In this document: positions 1-5,112 of the stretch, in pieces
How the letters are laid out: each line of letters begins with the position of its first letter
How positions within the stretch are numbered: the stretch's first letter is position 1
Source of the DNA: an uncultured Rhodospirillaceae bacterium
Lineage (GTDB): Bacteria > Pseudomonadota > Alphaproteobacteria > Rhodospirillales > UBA2165
Direction of reading: 5' to 3'
NCBI GenBank assembly: GCA_913054205.1
Contig: CAJXJM010000188.1
Span: 1 to 5,623, forward strand
Length of the DNA stretch: 5,623 nucleotides
The notes under the pieces: model-generated
Told to the model about the DNA's origin: nothing
Seen by the model: the letters and a program-made list of their open reading frames with translations, nothing else
Database searches by the model: none
Program-made: the position numbers and the translations under genes

Positions 1-90
1 CGGCAGAAGATTGAGCATCATGAAACTGGCAAAGGTGACGATAAAAAATACCGGGACTAAATGCAGAAGTTTTAATTGCAGATATTTCAC
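1..90 (-). CDS. dppB: Dipeptide/oligopeptide ABC transporter permease, DppB-like (N-terminal 30 codons, runs off the left edge)
   Basis: This is the start of an inner-membrane permease subunit that would pair with a second permease and the two upstream ATPases to import peptides or similar solutes. Reading from a GTG at 88-90 gives a basic stretch (K2 to about H10) and then one hydrophobic segment (about residues 11-29) ending M-M-L-N-L-L-P. That is the typical opening of DppB/OppB/GsiC-type permeases, where G-D-P usually follows; here the window ends. The GTG start is supported by a GGAGAG ribosome site 8 bases upstream and by its position 5 bases after the DppF-like stop, so it is co-transcribed. 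Only the first membrane segment is visible. The family call rests on this segment plus context, and the substrate cannot be told. Confidence 0.8.
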   Translation of the reverse strand, partial: MKYLQLKLLHLVPVFFIVTFASFMMLNLLP

Positions 91-95
91 GTGCT

Positions 96-1058
96 TTACT
101 CTCCGACGAGAGGGAAATGGCAGGCGACAAGATGGCCTGGTTCTATTTCTCTAAATTCAGGTTCCTCCGCCGCGCATTTTTCCTCGGCCTGAGGACATCG
201 GGTTCTAAATCGACAGCCGCTCGGCGGATTAAGCGGCGATGGAATTTCGCCAGTTAAAGCGGGTCCACTGTTGGTAACTTTATCACCAATTTCAGGAAAT
301 GTGGCCATCAGACCAGCGGTATAAGGATGCGCTGGTGCTTCATAAATGCGCGCCGAATCTGCCAATTCACAGAACTTGCCGAGATACATCACGGCGACGC
401 GATCACTGATATTTTTAACCACCGCCAAATCGTGACTGATAAATAGCAGTGTCAAACCGTAGCGCTCTTTCATGTCTTCGAGCAGGTTTAAAATTTGCGC
501 TTGCACGGAAACATCAAGCGCGGAGACTGGCTCGTCGCAGACAATCAGCTTTGGCTCCATGATTAACGCCCGGGCGATACAGATACGCTGGCATTGGCCG
601 CCGGAAAATTGGTGAGGGCGGCGATCCATTGTGATGTCCGGGTCCATACCCACAGCATTGAGTACTTCGCGCACTTTGCGATCGATTTCAGCTTTGTCCT
701 TCATACCCGAAATAATCAGTGGCTCGGCGATAATATCTTTCACGCGGCGGCGTGGATTCAAAGACGATACCGGATCTTGAAATATGATTTGCAGGCGTTG
801 GCGAATAGGTCGCATCTCGGCATGCGATAACTCGGTCAATTCCTGGCCTTCAAACCTTACCTTGCCGGCGGTCGGTGTTGGCAGTTGAATAATGGCGCGG
901 GCGGTTGTCGATTTACCACAACCAGACTCGCCCACCAAACCAACGGTTTCTCCTTCCGCAATGTCCAGCGTAACGCCGGAAATAGCGGCAAAGCGGTGGC
1001 CTTGGGTGACATATTCGACGGTGATGTCTTCAACTTCTAGAAGTGTATTATCGGTCAT
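96..1058 (-). CDS. dppF: Dipeptide/oligopeptide ABC transporter ATP-binding protein, DppF/OppF-like
   Basis: This is the second of two cytoplasmic ATPases that would power a peptide-type importer. It has 320 residues, about the family length. Visible motifs in order are Walker A GESGCGKS (43-50), Q-loop glutamine Q94 in FQDPVSSLNP, ABC signature FSGGQ (151-155), Walker B LIVCDEP (171-177) with E176, D-loop SALD, and switch histidine H209 in FISHD. The C-terminal oligopeptide-transporter extension has PAHPYTAGL (about 242-250) and four cysteines, C282, C288, C295 and C313. The ATG overlaps the upstream ATPase stop by 4 bases (ATGA), which implies translational coupling; a G-rich stretch about 10 bases upstream may assist. 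The permease follows after 5 bases. DppF, OppF, AppF and GsiA-type subunits cannot be separated by eye, so the symbol is a family label and the substrate is unknown. Confidence 0.93.
   Translation of the reverse strand: MTDNTLLEVEDITVEYVTQGHRFAAISGVTLDIAEGETVGLVGESGCGKSTTARAIIQLPTPTAGKVRFEGQELTELSHAEMRPIRQRLQIIFQDPVSSLNPRRRVKDIIAEPLIISGMKDKAEIDRKVREVLNAVGMDPDITMDRRPHQFSGGQCQRICIARALIMEPKLIVCDEPVSALDVSVQAQILNLLEDMKERYGLTLLFISHDLAVVKNISDRVAVMYLGKFCELADSARIYEAPAHPYTAGLMATFPEIGDKVTNSGPALTGEIPSPLNPPSGCRFRTRCPQAEEKCAAEEPEFREIEPGHLVACHFPLVGE
99..104 (-). promoter_or_regulatory. Ribosome binding site for the DppB-like permease
   Basis: GGAGAG on the minus strand lies 8 bases before the GTG at 88-90 and just inside the 3' end of the DppF-like gene. 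It decides the start, because no ATG is available nearby in frame before residue 22. Confidence 0.65.
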
Positions 1059-2080
1059 GCTGAGGCACCCCCATTTGCCATTTCATTTTGGAGGGGATGC
1101 CAGCAAGCAAAGGAATGATCTGAATTTGCATCGGCTGTCAGCGTCGGCATTTCGGTTTTACAATTCTCTTGAACATAGGGGCAGCGGGCATTAAAACGGC
1201 AGCCATCCGGTACATTGAGAAGATTTGGTGGAAGCCCTGGTATAGCATTTAATCTTGTGTGAGGCGGATCGGCCAGCACCGGCGCTGCATTCAGCAACGC
1301 TTCAGTATAAGGCATGCGGGGATGGCTCACGAGTTCATCTGTTGCGCAGCGCTCAACAATTTGGCCGGCATACATAACCGCGACATCATCGGTATAGCCC
1401 GACACAATGCCGAGATTGTGGGTGATCAAGATCACCGACATGTTCCGCTCGCGCTGTTGCTCGCGCAAGAGATCCAAAATCTGCGCCTGAATGGTAACGT
1501 CGAGCGCGGTCGTTGGCTCATCAGCGATCAGAAGTTTTGGCTCGCAGGCCATGGCGATCGCGATTGCCACGCGCTGGCGCATACCGCCGGACAAATGCAT
1601 TGGAAATCGACCGAGCTGCTGTTCAGCATCCGGAATGCCGACGGAATCGATGAGTTCCGCCGCACGTAAATTGGCGGCCTTTTTGGTCATGCCAAGGCGT
1701 TTGGTCAAAACTTCGGTGATCTGCTTGCCGATTTTTTTGACTGGATTGAGCGATGACATCGGGTCCTGGAACACCATCGCAATTTCCCGGCCGCGGATTT
1801 CGCGCATTTCCTTTTCGGGTAAACTTCGAAGATCACGGCCTTCGAAAAGGATTTCCCCGTCGTAAAGAACAGAGCCATCTTTAGCCAAGATATCAATAAT
1901 CGTGCGTGATAGGACACTTTTGCCGGATCCCGATTCGCCGACAATACCGAGCGTGCGGCCACGCTCCAACGTAAACGATACGCCGTCTACCGCGTGGGCG
2001 ATGCCTCTTGGTGTATCAAAATGAGTGTAGAGGTTATTGACCTCTAATAGAGGCGGTTTGGTCGATTGATTATCCGCCAT
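1055..2080 (-). CDS. dppD: Dipeptide/oligopeptide ABC transporter ATP-binding protein, DppD/OppD-like
   Basis: This is the first gene of the importer operon as seen here, the partner of the DppF-like ATPase at the cytoplasmic face of the permease. It has 341 residues, normal for DppD/OppD. Motifs in order are Walker A GESGSGKS (48-55), Q-loop Q105 in FQDPMSSLNP, signature LSGGM (163-167), Walker B LLIADEP (183-189) with E188, D-loop TALD, and switch histidine H221. The C-terminal oligo_HPY-type extension contains HPRMPYTEAL (about 253-262) and cysteines C294, C300, C307 and C326. In some DppD proteins these are known to hold a [4Fe-4S] cluster. The ATG at 2078-2080 has a short-spaced GGGGA before it and the expected N-terminus LLEVNNLYTHF. 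Having both ATPases ahead of the permease differs from the common permease-first order. Substrate is not deducible. Confidence 0.94.
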   Translation of the reverse strand: MADNQSTKPPLLEVNNLYTHFDTPRGIAHAVDGVSFTLERGRTLGIVGESGSGKSVLSRTIIDILAKDGSVLYDGEILFEGRDLRSLPEKEMREIRGREIAMVFQDPMSSLNPVKKIGKQITEVLTKRLGMTKKAANLRAAELIDSVGIPDAEQQLGRFPMHLSGGMRQRVAIAIAMACEPKLLIADEPTTALDVTIQAQILDLLREQQRERNMSVILITHNLGIVSGYTDDVAVMYAGQIVERCATDELVSHPRMPYTEALLNAAPVLADPPHTRLNAIPGLPPNLLNVPDGCRFNARCPYVQENCKTEMPTLTADANSDHSFACWHPLQNEMANGGASA

Positions 2081-2112
2081 AATTCCCCGCGAAAGGTAAT
2101 GCTTTTATTGTG

Positions 2113-2142
2113 ATCATAAAAAGTAGTTTTCCCCCATTACAA
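2113..2142 (-). promoter_or_regulatory. Candidate sigma-70-type promoter for the ABC importer operon
   Basis: On the minus strand, a -35-like TTGTAA (2142 to 2137) is followed after 18 bases by a -10-like TATGAT (2118 to 2113). Transcription would start near 2106, leaving a leader of about 26 bases before the DppD-like ATG. Both hexamers are near consensus, but the spacer is one base longer than ideal and the region is A+T-rich, so chance matches are possible. Confidence 0.4.
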
Positions 2143-2168
2143 TGTCTTTTAGGAAATCCCTAAAGACA
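2143..2168. repeat. Imperfect inverted repeat next to the operon -35 (possible operator)
   Basis: TGTCTTT (2143-2149) pairs with AAAGACA (2162-2168), and AGG (2151-2153) pairs with CCT (2159-2161). One T at 2150 is bulged and the loop is 5 bases. It abuts the candidate -35 hexamer of the ABC operon, centred about 50 bases before the predicted start, which is a usual place for an activator or repressor site. No clean T tract follows on the minus strand, so a terminator is less likely. Confidence 0.35.
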
Positions 2169-2231
2169 CCATGCTGGTTTTTGATTGCCTGTAAGCTTTG
2201 TACCACAGCGTCAAGGCGATTTACCGGCTTA

Positions 2232-2261
2232 TTTGGGTATAGGCGACAAAGTTTAGGTATA
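2232..2261 (+). repeat. Two direct copies of TTTRGGTATA, 20 bases apart
   Basis: TTTGGGTATA (2232-2241) and TTTAGGTATA (2252-2261) match at 9 of 10 bases and start exactly 20 bases apart, about two helical turns. They lie in otherwise gene-free sequence between the ABC operon promoter and the gene remnants. They could be a protein-binding pair or chance; no known site is recognised. Confidence 0.3.
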
Positions 2262-2311
2262 TACGCGAAGTCGTCCGGCCCTATGGTCCGATTTATTTTC
2301 TAATTATTATC

Positions 2312-2485
2312 CTGGCTTTAAACGAAATATATACTCGTCTGTCAAGCGGCGGCGGCGATACGGCACCGGATACGCCATTGCTCTGGGTCATCCGTGAGCA
2401 TATCAAACTTACAGGAACAAAATTCGGCTGCAGTGCTGGTCTTTGCGGGGCATGCACGGTGCATATTGATGGCAAGCCGGTGCGT
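2312..2485 (+). pseudogene. Remnant of a [2Fe-2S] small subunit of an isoquinoline/aldehyde oxidoreductase (IorA/CoxS-like)
   Basis: Read with codons starting at 2312, this stretch encodes a plant-ferredoxin-type [2Fe-2S] domain: [20 protein letters not shown], then [12 protein letters not shown], then HIDGKPVR. The cluster cysteines C-x4-C-x2-C are at codons 2429, 2444 and 2453. This matches the N-terminal domain of molybdenum hydroxylase small subunits such as IorA, where it passes electrons from the Mo site. The weaker L-A-L-N-E-I-Y-T just before may be the damaged first strand. The frame is open from 2243 but has no ATG, GTG or TTG before the domain. The similarity stops after GKPVR, where S-C and a second [2Fe-2S] four-helix domain should follow, and the frame ends at TGA 2513-2515. 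No large-subunit gene is nearby, so this is a broken fragment, not a gene. The family call is firm; the exact subfamily is not. Confidence 0.8.
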
Positions 2486-2489
2486 ACCG

Positions 2490-2740
2490 GGCCCGCCGGA
2501 CGTCATCATTGCTGACTATCGATTGCCGGGTGAATTAACCGGGGCACAAATTGTTGATGATTTGCGTCAGTCTTATGAAGCCGAAATTCCGGCAATATTA
2601 TTTACCGGTGATATTTCAAAAAAACCATGGGTGATGCGGAAGAATTAGATCTTCATCTTCTCTACAAACCTGTGCGGATGGAAACATTGCGTAATACAAT
2701 CGAAGAAATTCTAGGTATCGAACCCGCATCTGCCGGCTGA
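2490..2740 (+). pseudogene. C-terminal remnant of a response-regulator receiver domain, probably from a hybrid histidine kinase, with a frameshift
   Basis: Codons from 2493 read [20 protein letters not shown] and go on through LRQ, EIPAILFTGDISKK. That is the second half of a receiver domain, with a phosphoacceptor-like aspartate (codon 2514-2516) and the T of LFTGD. After a run of seven A (2618-2624) the frame ends early at TAG 2646-2648. One frame back, the protein resumes as MGDAEELDLHLLYKPVRMET and ends at TGA 2738-2740; KPVR carries the conserved receiver lysine. This ending resembles terminal receivers of PAS-type hybrid sensor kinases. The first half of the domain, with its acidic pair, is absent and replaced by the [2Fe-2S] remnant. 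Truncation plus frameshift makes it a pseudogene. An ATG at 2394 opens the same frame but only reads through the other remnant out of frame. Confidence 0.75.
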
Positions 2741-2759
2741 TTTTCCGGATTAAAAAATG

Positions 2760-3368
2760 TTATTTTTTGCGCGGTAATTTGTCGGCGTAATTTGGGTTGT
2801 CGATAAAAAATTTTACCAGCGCCACTGCATCTTTGTCGTCCCATTCAGCACCGCCTTCAAGTTTACCTACCTCACGGCCCATACGGTCGAATATAAATGT
2901 TGTTGGCATGGATCGAACGCCTAAATCCCGAGCGGTTTTACTTTCCTTATCAAGATACAAGGTCAGGTGTTTTATTTTGAGACGTTTGACCAAGAGCATC
3001 GCAACAGGTTTTCCGCCACGGTCTATACTGACAGCCACAACAGTGAAATTATCGCCTCCCAAGCTCGCCTGTAAGCGATCAATCGAGGGGAGTTCACGAA
3101 TGCAAGGCGGGCACCACGTTGCCCAAAAATTCACTAAGACGACTTTGTCTTTAAATTTGGCCAGACTGATGGCTTTGCCGTTACCATCTTTCCAGGTGGT
3201 TGTCGGACGAGGTTTTGCGCTTGGAGCCAATTGAAAGACTTGCATGGGACCTGCAAGTTTAGGGCCTTTGGTTTCGGCGGTCTGGACGACGAATAAAGCA
3301 ATCCCGACCGCGCCTAAAACCAAAATTATGCCATATTTGAAAAATGGACGAAACTGAAAGCCGATCAT
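2760..3368 (-). CDS. TlpA/ResA-like membrane-anchored thiol-disulfide oxidoreductase
   Basis: This is a thioredoxin-fold protein predicted to face the periplasm and reduce or exchange disulfides, as TlpA, ResA and CcmG do for apocytochromes or copper-site proteins. Of its 202 residues, about 12-29 form one hydrophobic anchor after a basic N-terminus with no obvious cleavage site. A linker follows to about 55, then the AhpC/TSA-type thioredoxin domain. The active site W-C-P-P-C is at 85-89 (C86, C89) within VNFWATWCPPCIREL, and the cis-proline is P155 in MPTT. The ATG is supported by GAGGA 4 bases upstream. Length is normal for the family. It stands alone: the Hpt/PilZ gene ends 124 bases upstream on the same strand and only gene remnants lie downstream. 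No cytochrome or copper gene is in view, so the partner is unknown. Confidence 0.9.
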   Translation of the reverse strand: MIGFQFRPFFKYGIILVLGAVGIALFVVQTAETKGPKLAGPMQVFQLAPSAKPRPTTTWKDGNGKAISLAKFKDKVVLVNFWATWCPPCIRELPSIDRLQASLGGDNFTVVAVSIDRGGKPVAMLLVKRLKIKHLTLYLDKESKTARDLGVRSMPTTFIFDRMGREVGKLEGGAEWDDKDAVALVKFFIDNPNYADKLPRKK

Positions 3369-3372
3369 AAAA

Positions 3373-3377
3373 TCCTC
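3373..3377 (-). promoter_or_regulatory. Ribosome binding site for the TlpA-like gene
   Basis: GAGGA on the minus strand sits 4 bases before the ATG at 3366-3368 and supports that start. Confidence 0.6.
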
Positions 3378-3415
3378 GGTTGAAATTCTCCAATAAATAT
3401 ACTGGCACTATGGAC

Positions 3416-3430
3416 CGAGAATATATCTCG
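3416..3430. repeat. Short inverted repeat upstream of the TlpA-like gene
   Basis: CGAGA (3416-3420) and TCTCG (3426-3430) are perfect inverted arms around ATATA, about 50 bases before the TlpA-like ATG. It could be an operator or overlap a -10-like TATATT, but no matching -35 was found. Confidence 0.25.
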
Positions 3431-3492
3431 TGGTGGTCACAGCTGCGTTAGGTGTCTGTAAAAAGGTTGTGAAGTATTTGAAAAAAGATTTT

Positions 3493-4644
3493 TTAATTGT
3501 CGTGCCAGTCGACGGTGATAGTGTCATTAATTTCGTTCTTGGCTAACATAATTTCTGCCAGCAATCGATCCTCCAATTGCTGATTAAGATCAAATCGAAC
3601 GATTACACTATCATTTTGGACCCGGATAATACTGCCCGACACGGCGCTTAGTTCTTCTACATCGAGTGTAACCTGATCTCCCCGCTCAAAAGGGAAGTTA
3701 TCCACTCTGTCGAGGGATCCAAATTTAATCGAAAGGCCACCCGCCGAAATATCAATTGTTTTACCAAGATACTCTTGGCCATTTTTTCGAATGGTTACCA
3801 TGCCATCGAAAGAAACGCGGAGATGAGAGCGCTCATGTTTATCTTGCGAACGTCTCGCTTCTTTGATGAATACCTGCCAATCCAAAAGACATTCAGCAAG
3901 ATCCTCGCTAAATTCTTCTCCTTTGCGGATAAGTCTTACATCCTTCGGAAGATTAACAAATCTTTGGCTTTTTGCAGCCTGGCTGGATAAAACCGCCATA
4001 TTGATGGATTTTGTGGCCTCGATAGAGCGGAAAATCAATGCCAATTCAACGCCATTAATGTCACTGAGATCGTAGTTTGAGAAAACGATGTTGGGTTTGT
4101 GTGTCAACGCCAATTCAATGGCCCGAATGCTGGTATCGGCGATGTACACACGAAATCCGCATGAGGCCAGTTCATTGGCAATTATTTTACGTTGGATGTT
4201 ATAAGGCATCACCAGAACAACAGGAATGTGGCGAATTTCCTGCGAGGAAAAAACCGATTTGTTAGGACTTGGTAATTTTCGTAGAATTTCCGCTGTTGTT
4301 GATTCTGATGGGTTTTTTCCAGCTTCAAAAATCCACCGCATATGATCAGCATAGAGCTGAATATCGCTGAGTTGATCAGCCCCTAAACTGTTAGATGTTT
4401 CAATATAATCTTCAAGACTGTGCGCAATTTCAGTGACGATTTGAAAGCCGTAGCTGCCGGCGGTGCCTTTGATCGTATGAATTTGGCGTTGAAATTCAAT
4501 GTAGGTTTCTCGCCATGCATCCCCTTCCTCGTCCAGCAAACGGCCAATCAAATCATCAATCATGTCGAGCTTCTCATGACTGTTCTCGATAAATTCGAGA
4601 CGTAACTGTTCAAGGACGTCTTCCAGGTTTGCTTCTTTTATCAT
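3493..4644 (-). CDS. Hpt - degenerate receiver - PilZ signalling protein
   Basis: This is a soluble 383-residue protein with no membrane segment and three recognisable parts. Residues 1 to about 108 are a histidine phosphotransfer domain with H56 in HTIKGTAGSYGF. Residues about 139-258 have receiver-like strands and helices, but the expected phosphoacceptor aspartate is N190 (IVFSNYDLSDING) and the first acidic pair is replaced by M146-P147; K241 may be the conserved lysine. Residues about 269-368 are a PilZ domain with both c-di-GMP-binding motifs, R272-x3-R276 (RSHLR) and D298-x-S300-x2-G303 (DISAGG). The likely role, by inference, is to join a phosphorelay to c-di-GMP sensing, with the receiver as a docking module. 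The start has no good Shine-Dalgarno; a five-codon reading frame ends directly against the ATG. I know no standard gene name for this architecture. Confidence 0.88.
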   Translation of the reverse strand: MIKEANLEDVLEQLRLEFIENSHEKLDMIDDLIGRLLDEEGDAWRETYIEFQRQIHTIKGTAGSYGFQIVTEIAHSLEDYIETSNSLGADQLSDIQLYADHMRWIFEAGKNPSESTTAEILRKLPSPNKSVFSSQEIRHIPVVLVMPYNIQRKIIANELASCGFRVYIADTSIRAIELALTHKPNIVFSNYDLSDINGVELALIFRSIEATKSINMAVLSSQAAKSQRFVNLPKDVRLIRKGEEFSEDLAECLLDWQVFIKEARRSQDKHERSHLRVSFDGMVTIRKNGQEYLGKTIDISAGGLSIKFGSLDRVDNFPFERGDQVTLDVEELSAVSGSIIRVQNDSVIVRFDLNQQLEDRLLAEIMLAKNEINDTITVDWHDN

Positions 4645-4662
4645 TTAACCGTGCTTACACAT
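4645..4662 (-). other. Five-codon upstream reading frame abutting the Hpt/PilZ start
   Basis: On the minus strand ATG at 4662-4660 opens M-C-K-H-G and stops at TAA 4647-4645, immediately before the ATG at 4644. It is in the same frame as the gene. Since the main start lacks a clear ribosome site, termination-reinitiation is possible; chance is equally possible. No peptide function is claimed. Confidence 0.25.
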
Positions 4663-4751
4663 CTCGATGATTTTGCCAATGCGAATGGTAATTGCGTAGT
4701 ATTTGTAGATAAGAATTTTTCAAGAAATTTAAAGGTCTGCCAGCTAAGAGT

Positions 4752-4779
4752 TTTATAAACTTTGAGCTTTATTTAACAA
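4752..4779 (-). promoter_or_regulatory. Candidate promoter for the Hpt/PilZ gene
   Basis: On the minus strand, TTGTTA (4779 to 4774) and TATAAA (4757 to 4752) are 16 bases apart, a near-consensus sigma-70 pair. The start would be near 4745, giving a leader of about 100 bases. The -35 overlaps one arm of the CAATTTT palindrome, so a protein bound there could block it. The region is A+T-rich, which raises the chance of a false match. Confidence 0.4.
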
Positions 4780-4795
4780 TTTTTCGTCAAAATTG
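4777..4795. repeat. Perfect inverted repeat CAATTTT-n5-AAAATTG in the divergent intergenic region
   Basis: CAATTTT (4777-4783) and AAAATTG (4789-4795) are exact inverted arms around TCGTC. It lies between two divergent genes and overlaps the candidate -35 of the Hpt/PilZ gene, which suits an operator. Confidence 0.4.
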
Positions 4796-4802
4796 GCGTA
4801 AT

Positions 4803-4820
4803 GCAAAAATTTGCGGCAAA
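4803..4820. repeat. Overlapping palindromes made of three GCAAA half-sites
   Basis: GCAAA (4803-4807), TTTGC (4810-4814) and GCAAA (4816-4820) form two palindromes sharing the middle arm, with spacers of 2 and 1 bases. They lie 24 bases before the GIY-YIG start. This may be a binding site controlling that gene; no regulator is identified. Confidence 0.3.
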
Positions 4821-4835
4821 TGATTAACCTCTGGT

Positions 4836-4840
4836 GGAGG
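4836..4840 (+). promoter_or_regulatory. Ribosome binding site for the GIY-YIG gene
   Basis: GGAGG lies 4 bases before the GTG at 4845-4847. It fixes the start, because no ATG occurs in frame before the GIY motif. Confidence 0.7.
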
Positions 4841-4844
4841 ATCA

Positions 4845-5105
4845 GTGATACCAAATCCATGTTTTGTATATGTATTGGGCACTATCAATACTCAGGATTT
4901 TAGGAGTTATGTCGGCTGGAGCACGGATATCGCCGCGCGCCTTGCTAAACACAATTCAGGTGCTGGCGCCAAATCTACGCGCGGCCGCGAATGGCAATTG
5001 TTATATGTCGAAAAATATCTCAACCGCGGTGCAGCCATGAGCCGCGAATGGCATTTGAAACGGGACCGGAGATTTAGAAAAGATTTGGCATTCAACTGGA
5101 TGTAA
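4845..5105 (+). CDS. Small GIY-YIG domain protein (YhbQ/UPF0213-like)
   Basis: This is an 86-residue single-domain protein of the GIY-YIG nuclease superfamily, close to the usual 80-100 residues of the YhbQ-like group. The GIY strand is V8-Y9-V10, the YIG part is Y22-V23-G24, and the expected catalytic arginine is R32 in AARLAKHN. The expected catalytic glutamate is E68 in AMSREWHLKR, the helix that normally holds the metal-binding residue. The segment HNSGAGAKSTRGREWQLLY matches the stand-alone family well. All key residues are present, so the fold is probably active, but the biological role of this group is poorly known. It starts with GTG after a strong GGAGG. It is alone on the plus strand, divergent from the Hpt/PilZ gene, with no sign of an intron, transposon or restriction partner. 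Confidence 0.9.
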   Translation: MIPNPCFVYVLGTINTQDFRSYVGWSTDIAARLAKHNSGAGAKSTRGREWQLLYVEKYLNRGAAMSREWHLKRDRRFRKDLAFNWM

Positions 5106-5112
5106 CTGAAGA

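Noticed and set aside
892..1865. Several plus-strand open frames (892-1194, 1259-1669, 1491-1865), and 594-830 before them
   Set aside because: All lie antisense to the two ABC ATPases, whose motifs are complete. The opposite-strand translations show no family features.
1705..1962. Minus-strand open frame inside the DppD-like gene
   Set aside because: It is an alternate frame of the gene that carries the Walker A and Q-loop region; no independent signal.
2293..2475. Minus-strand open frame opposite the [2Fe-2S] remnant
   Set aside because: The plus strand here has clear ferredoxin-type homology; the minus reading resembles nothing.
2394..2648. Plus-strand open frame of 84 codons from an ATG, as an intact small gene
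   Set aside because: Its first 30 or so codons are an out-of-frame reading of the [2Fe-2S] remnant, and only the part from about 2490 resembles a receiver. It lacks half the domain and is frameshifted, so it is recorded as a pseudogene.
2752..2768. AAAAAAT-GTT-ATTTTTT as a bidirectional terminator
   Set aside because: It is an A/T-only stem overlapping the TlpA-like stop codon, without a G+C core.
2662..2844. Minus-strand open frame overlapping the 3' end of the TlpA-like gene
   Set aside because: It is out of frame with TlpA at one end and antisense to the receiver remnant at the other; no recognisable features.
2797..3234. Plus-strand open frame of 145 codons
   Set aside because: It is antisense to the TlpA-like gene, which has a full active site and ribosome site.
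3481..3494. AAAAAA-GA-TTTTTT as a terminator of the Hpt/PilZ gene
   Set aside because: It is an A/T-only stem with a two-base loop that overlaps the stop codon; too weak to form a terminator hairpin.
3775..4605. Plus-strand open frames opposite the Hpt/PilZ gene
   Set aside because: They are antisense shadows; the minus-strand protein has three recognised domains across the whole span.
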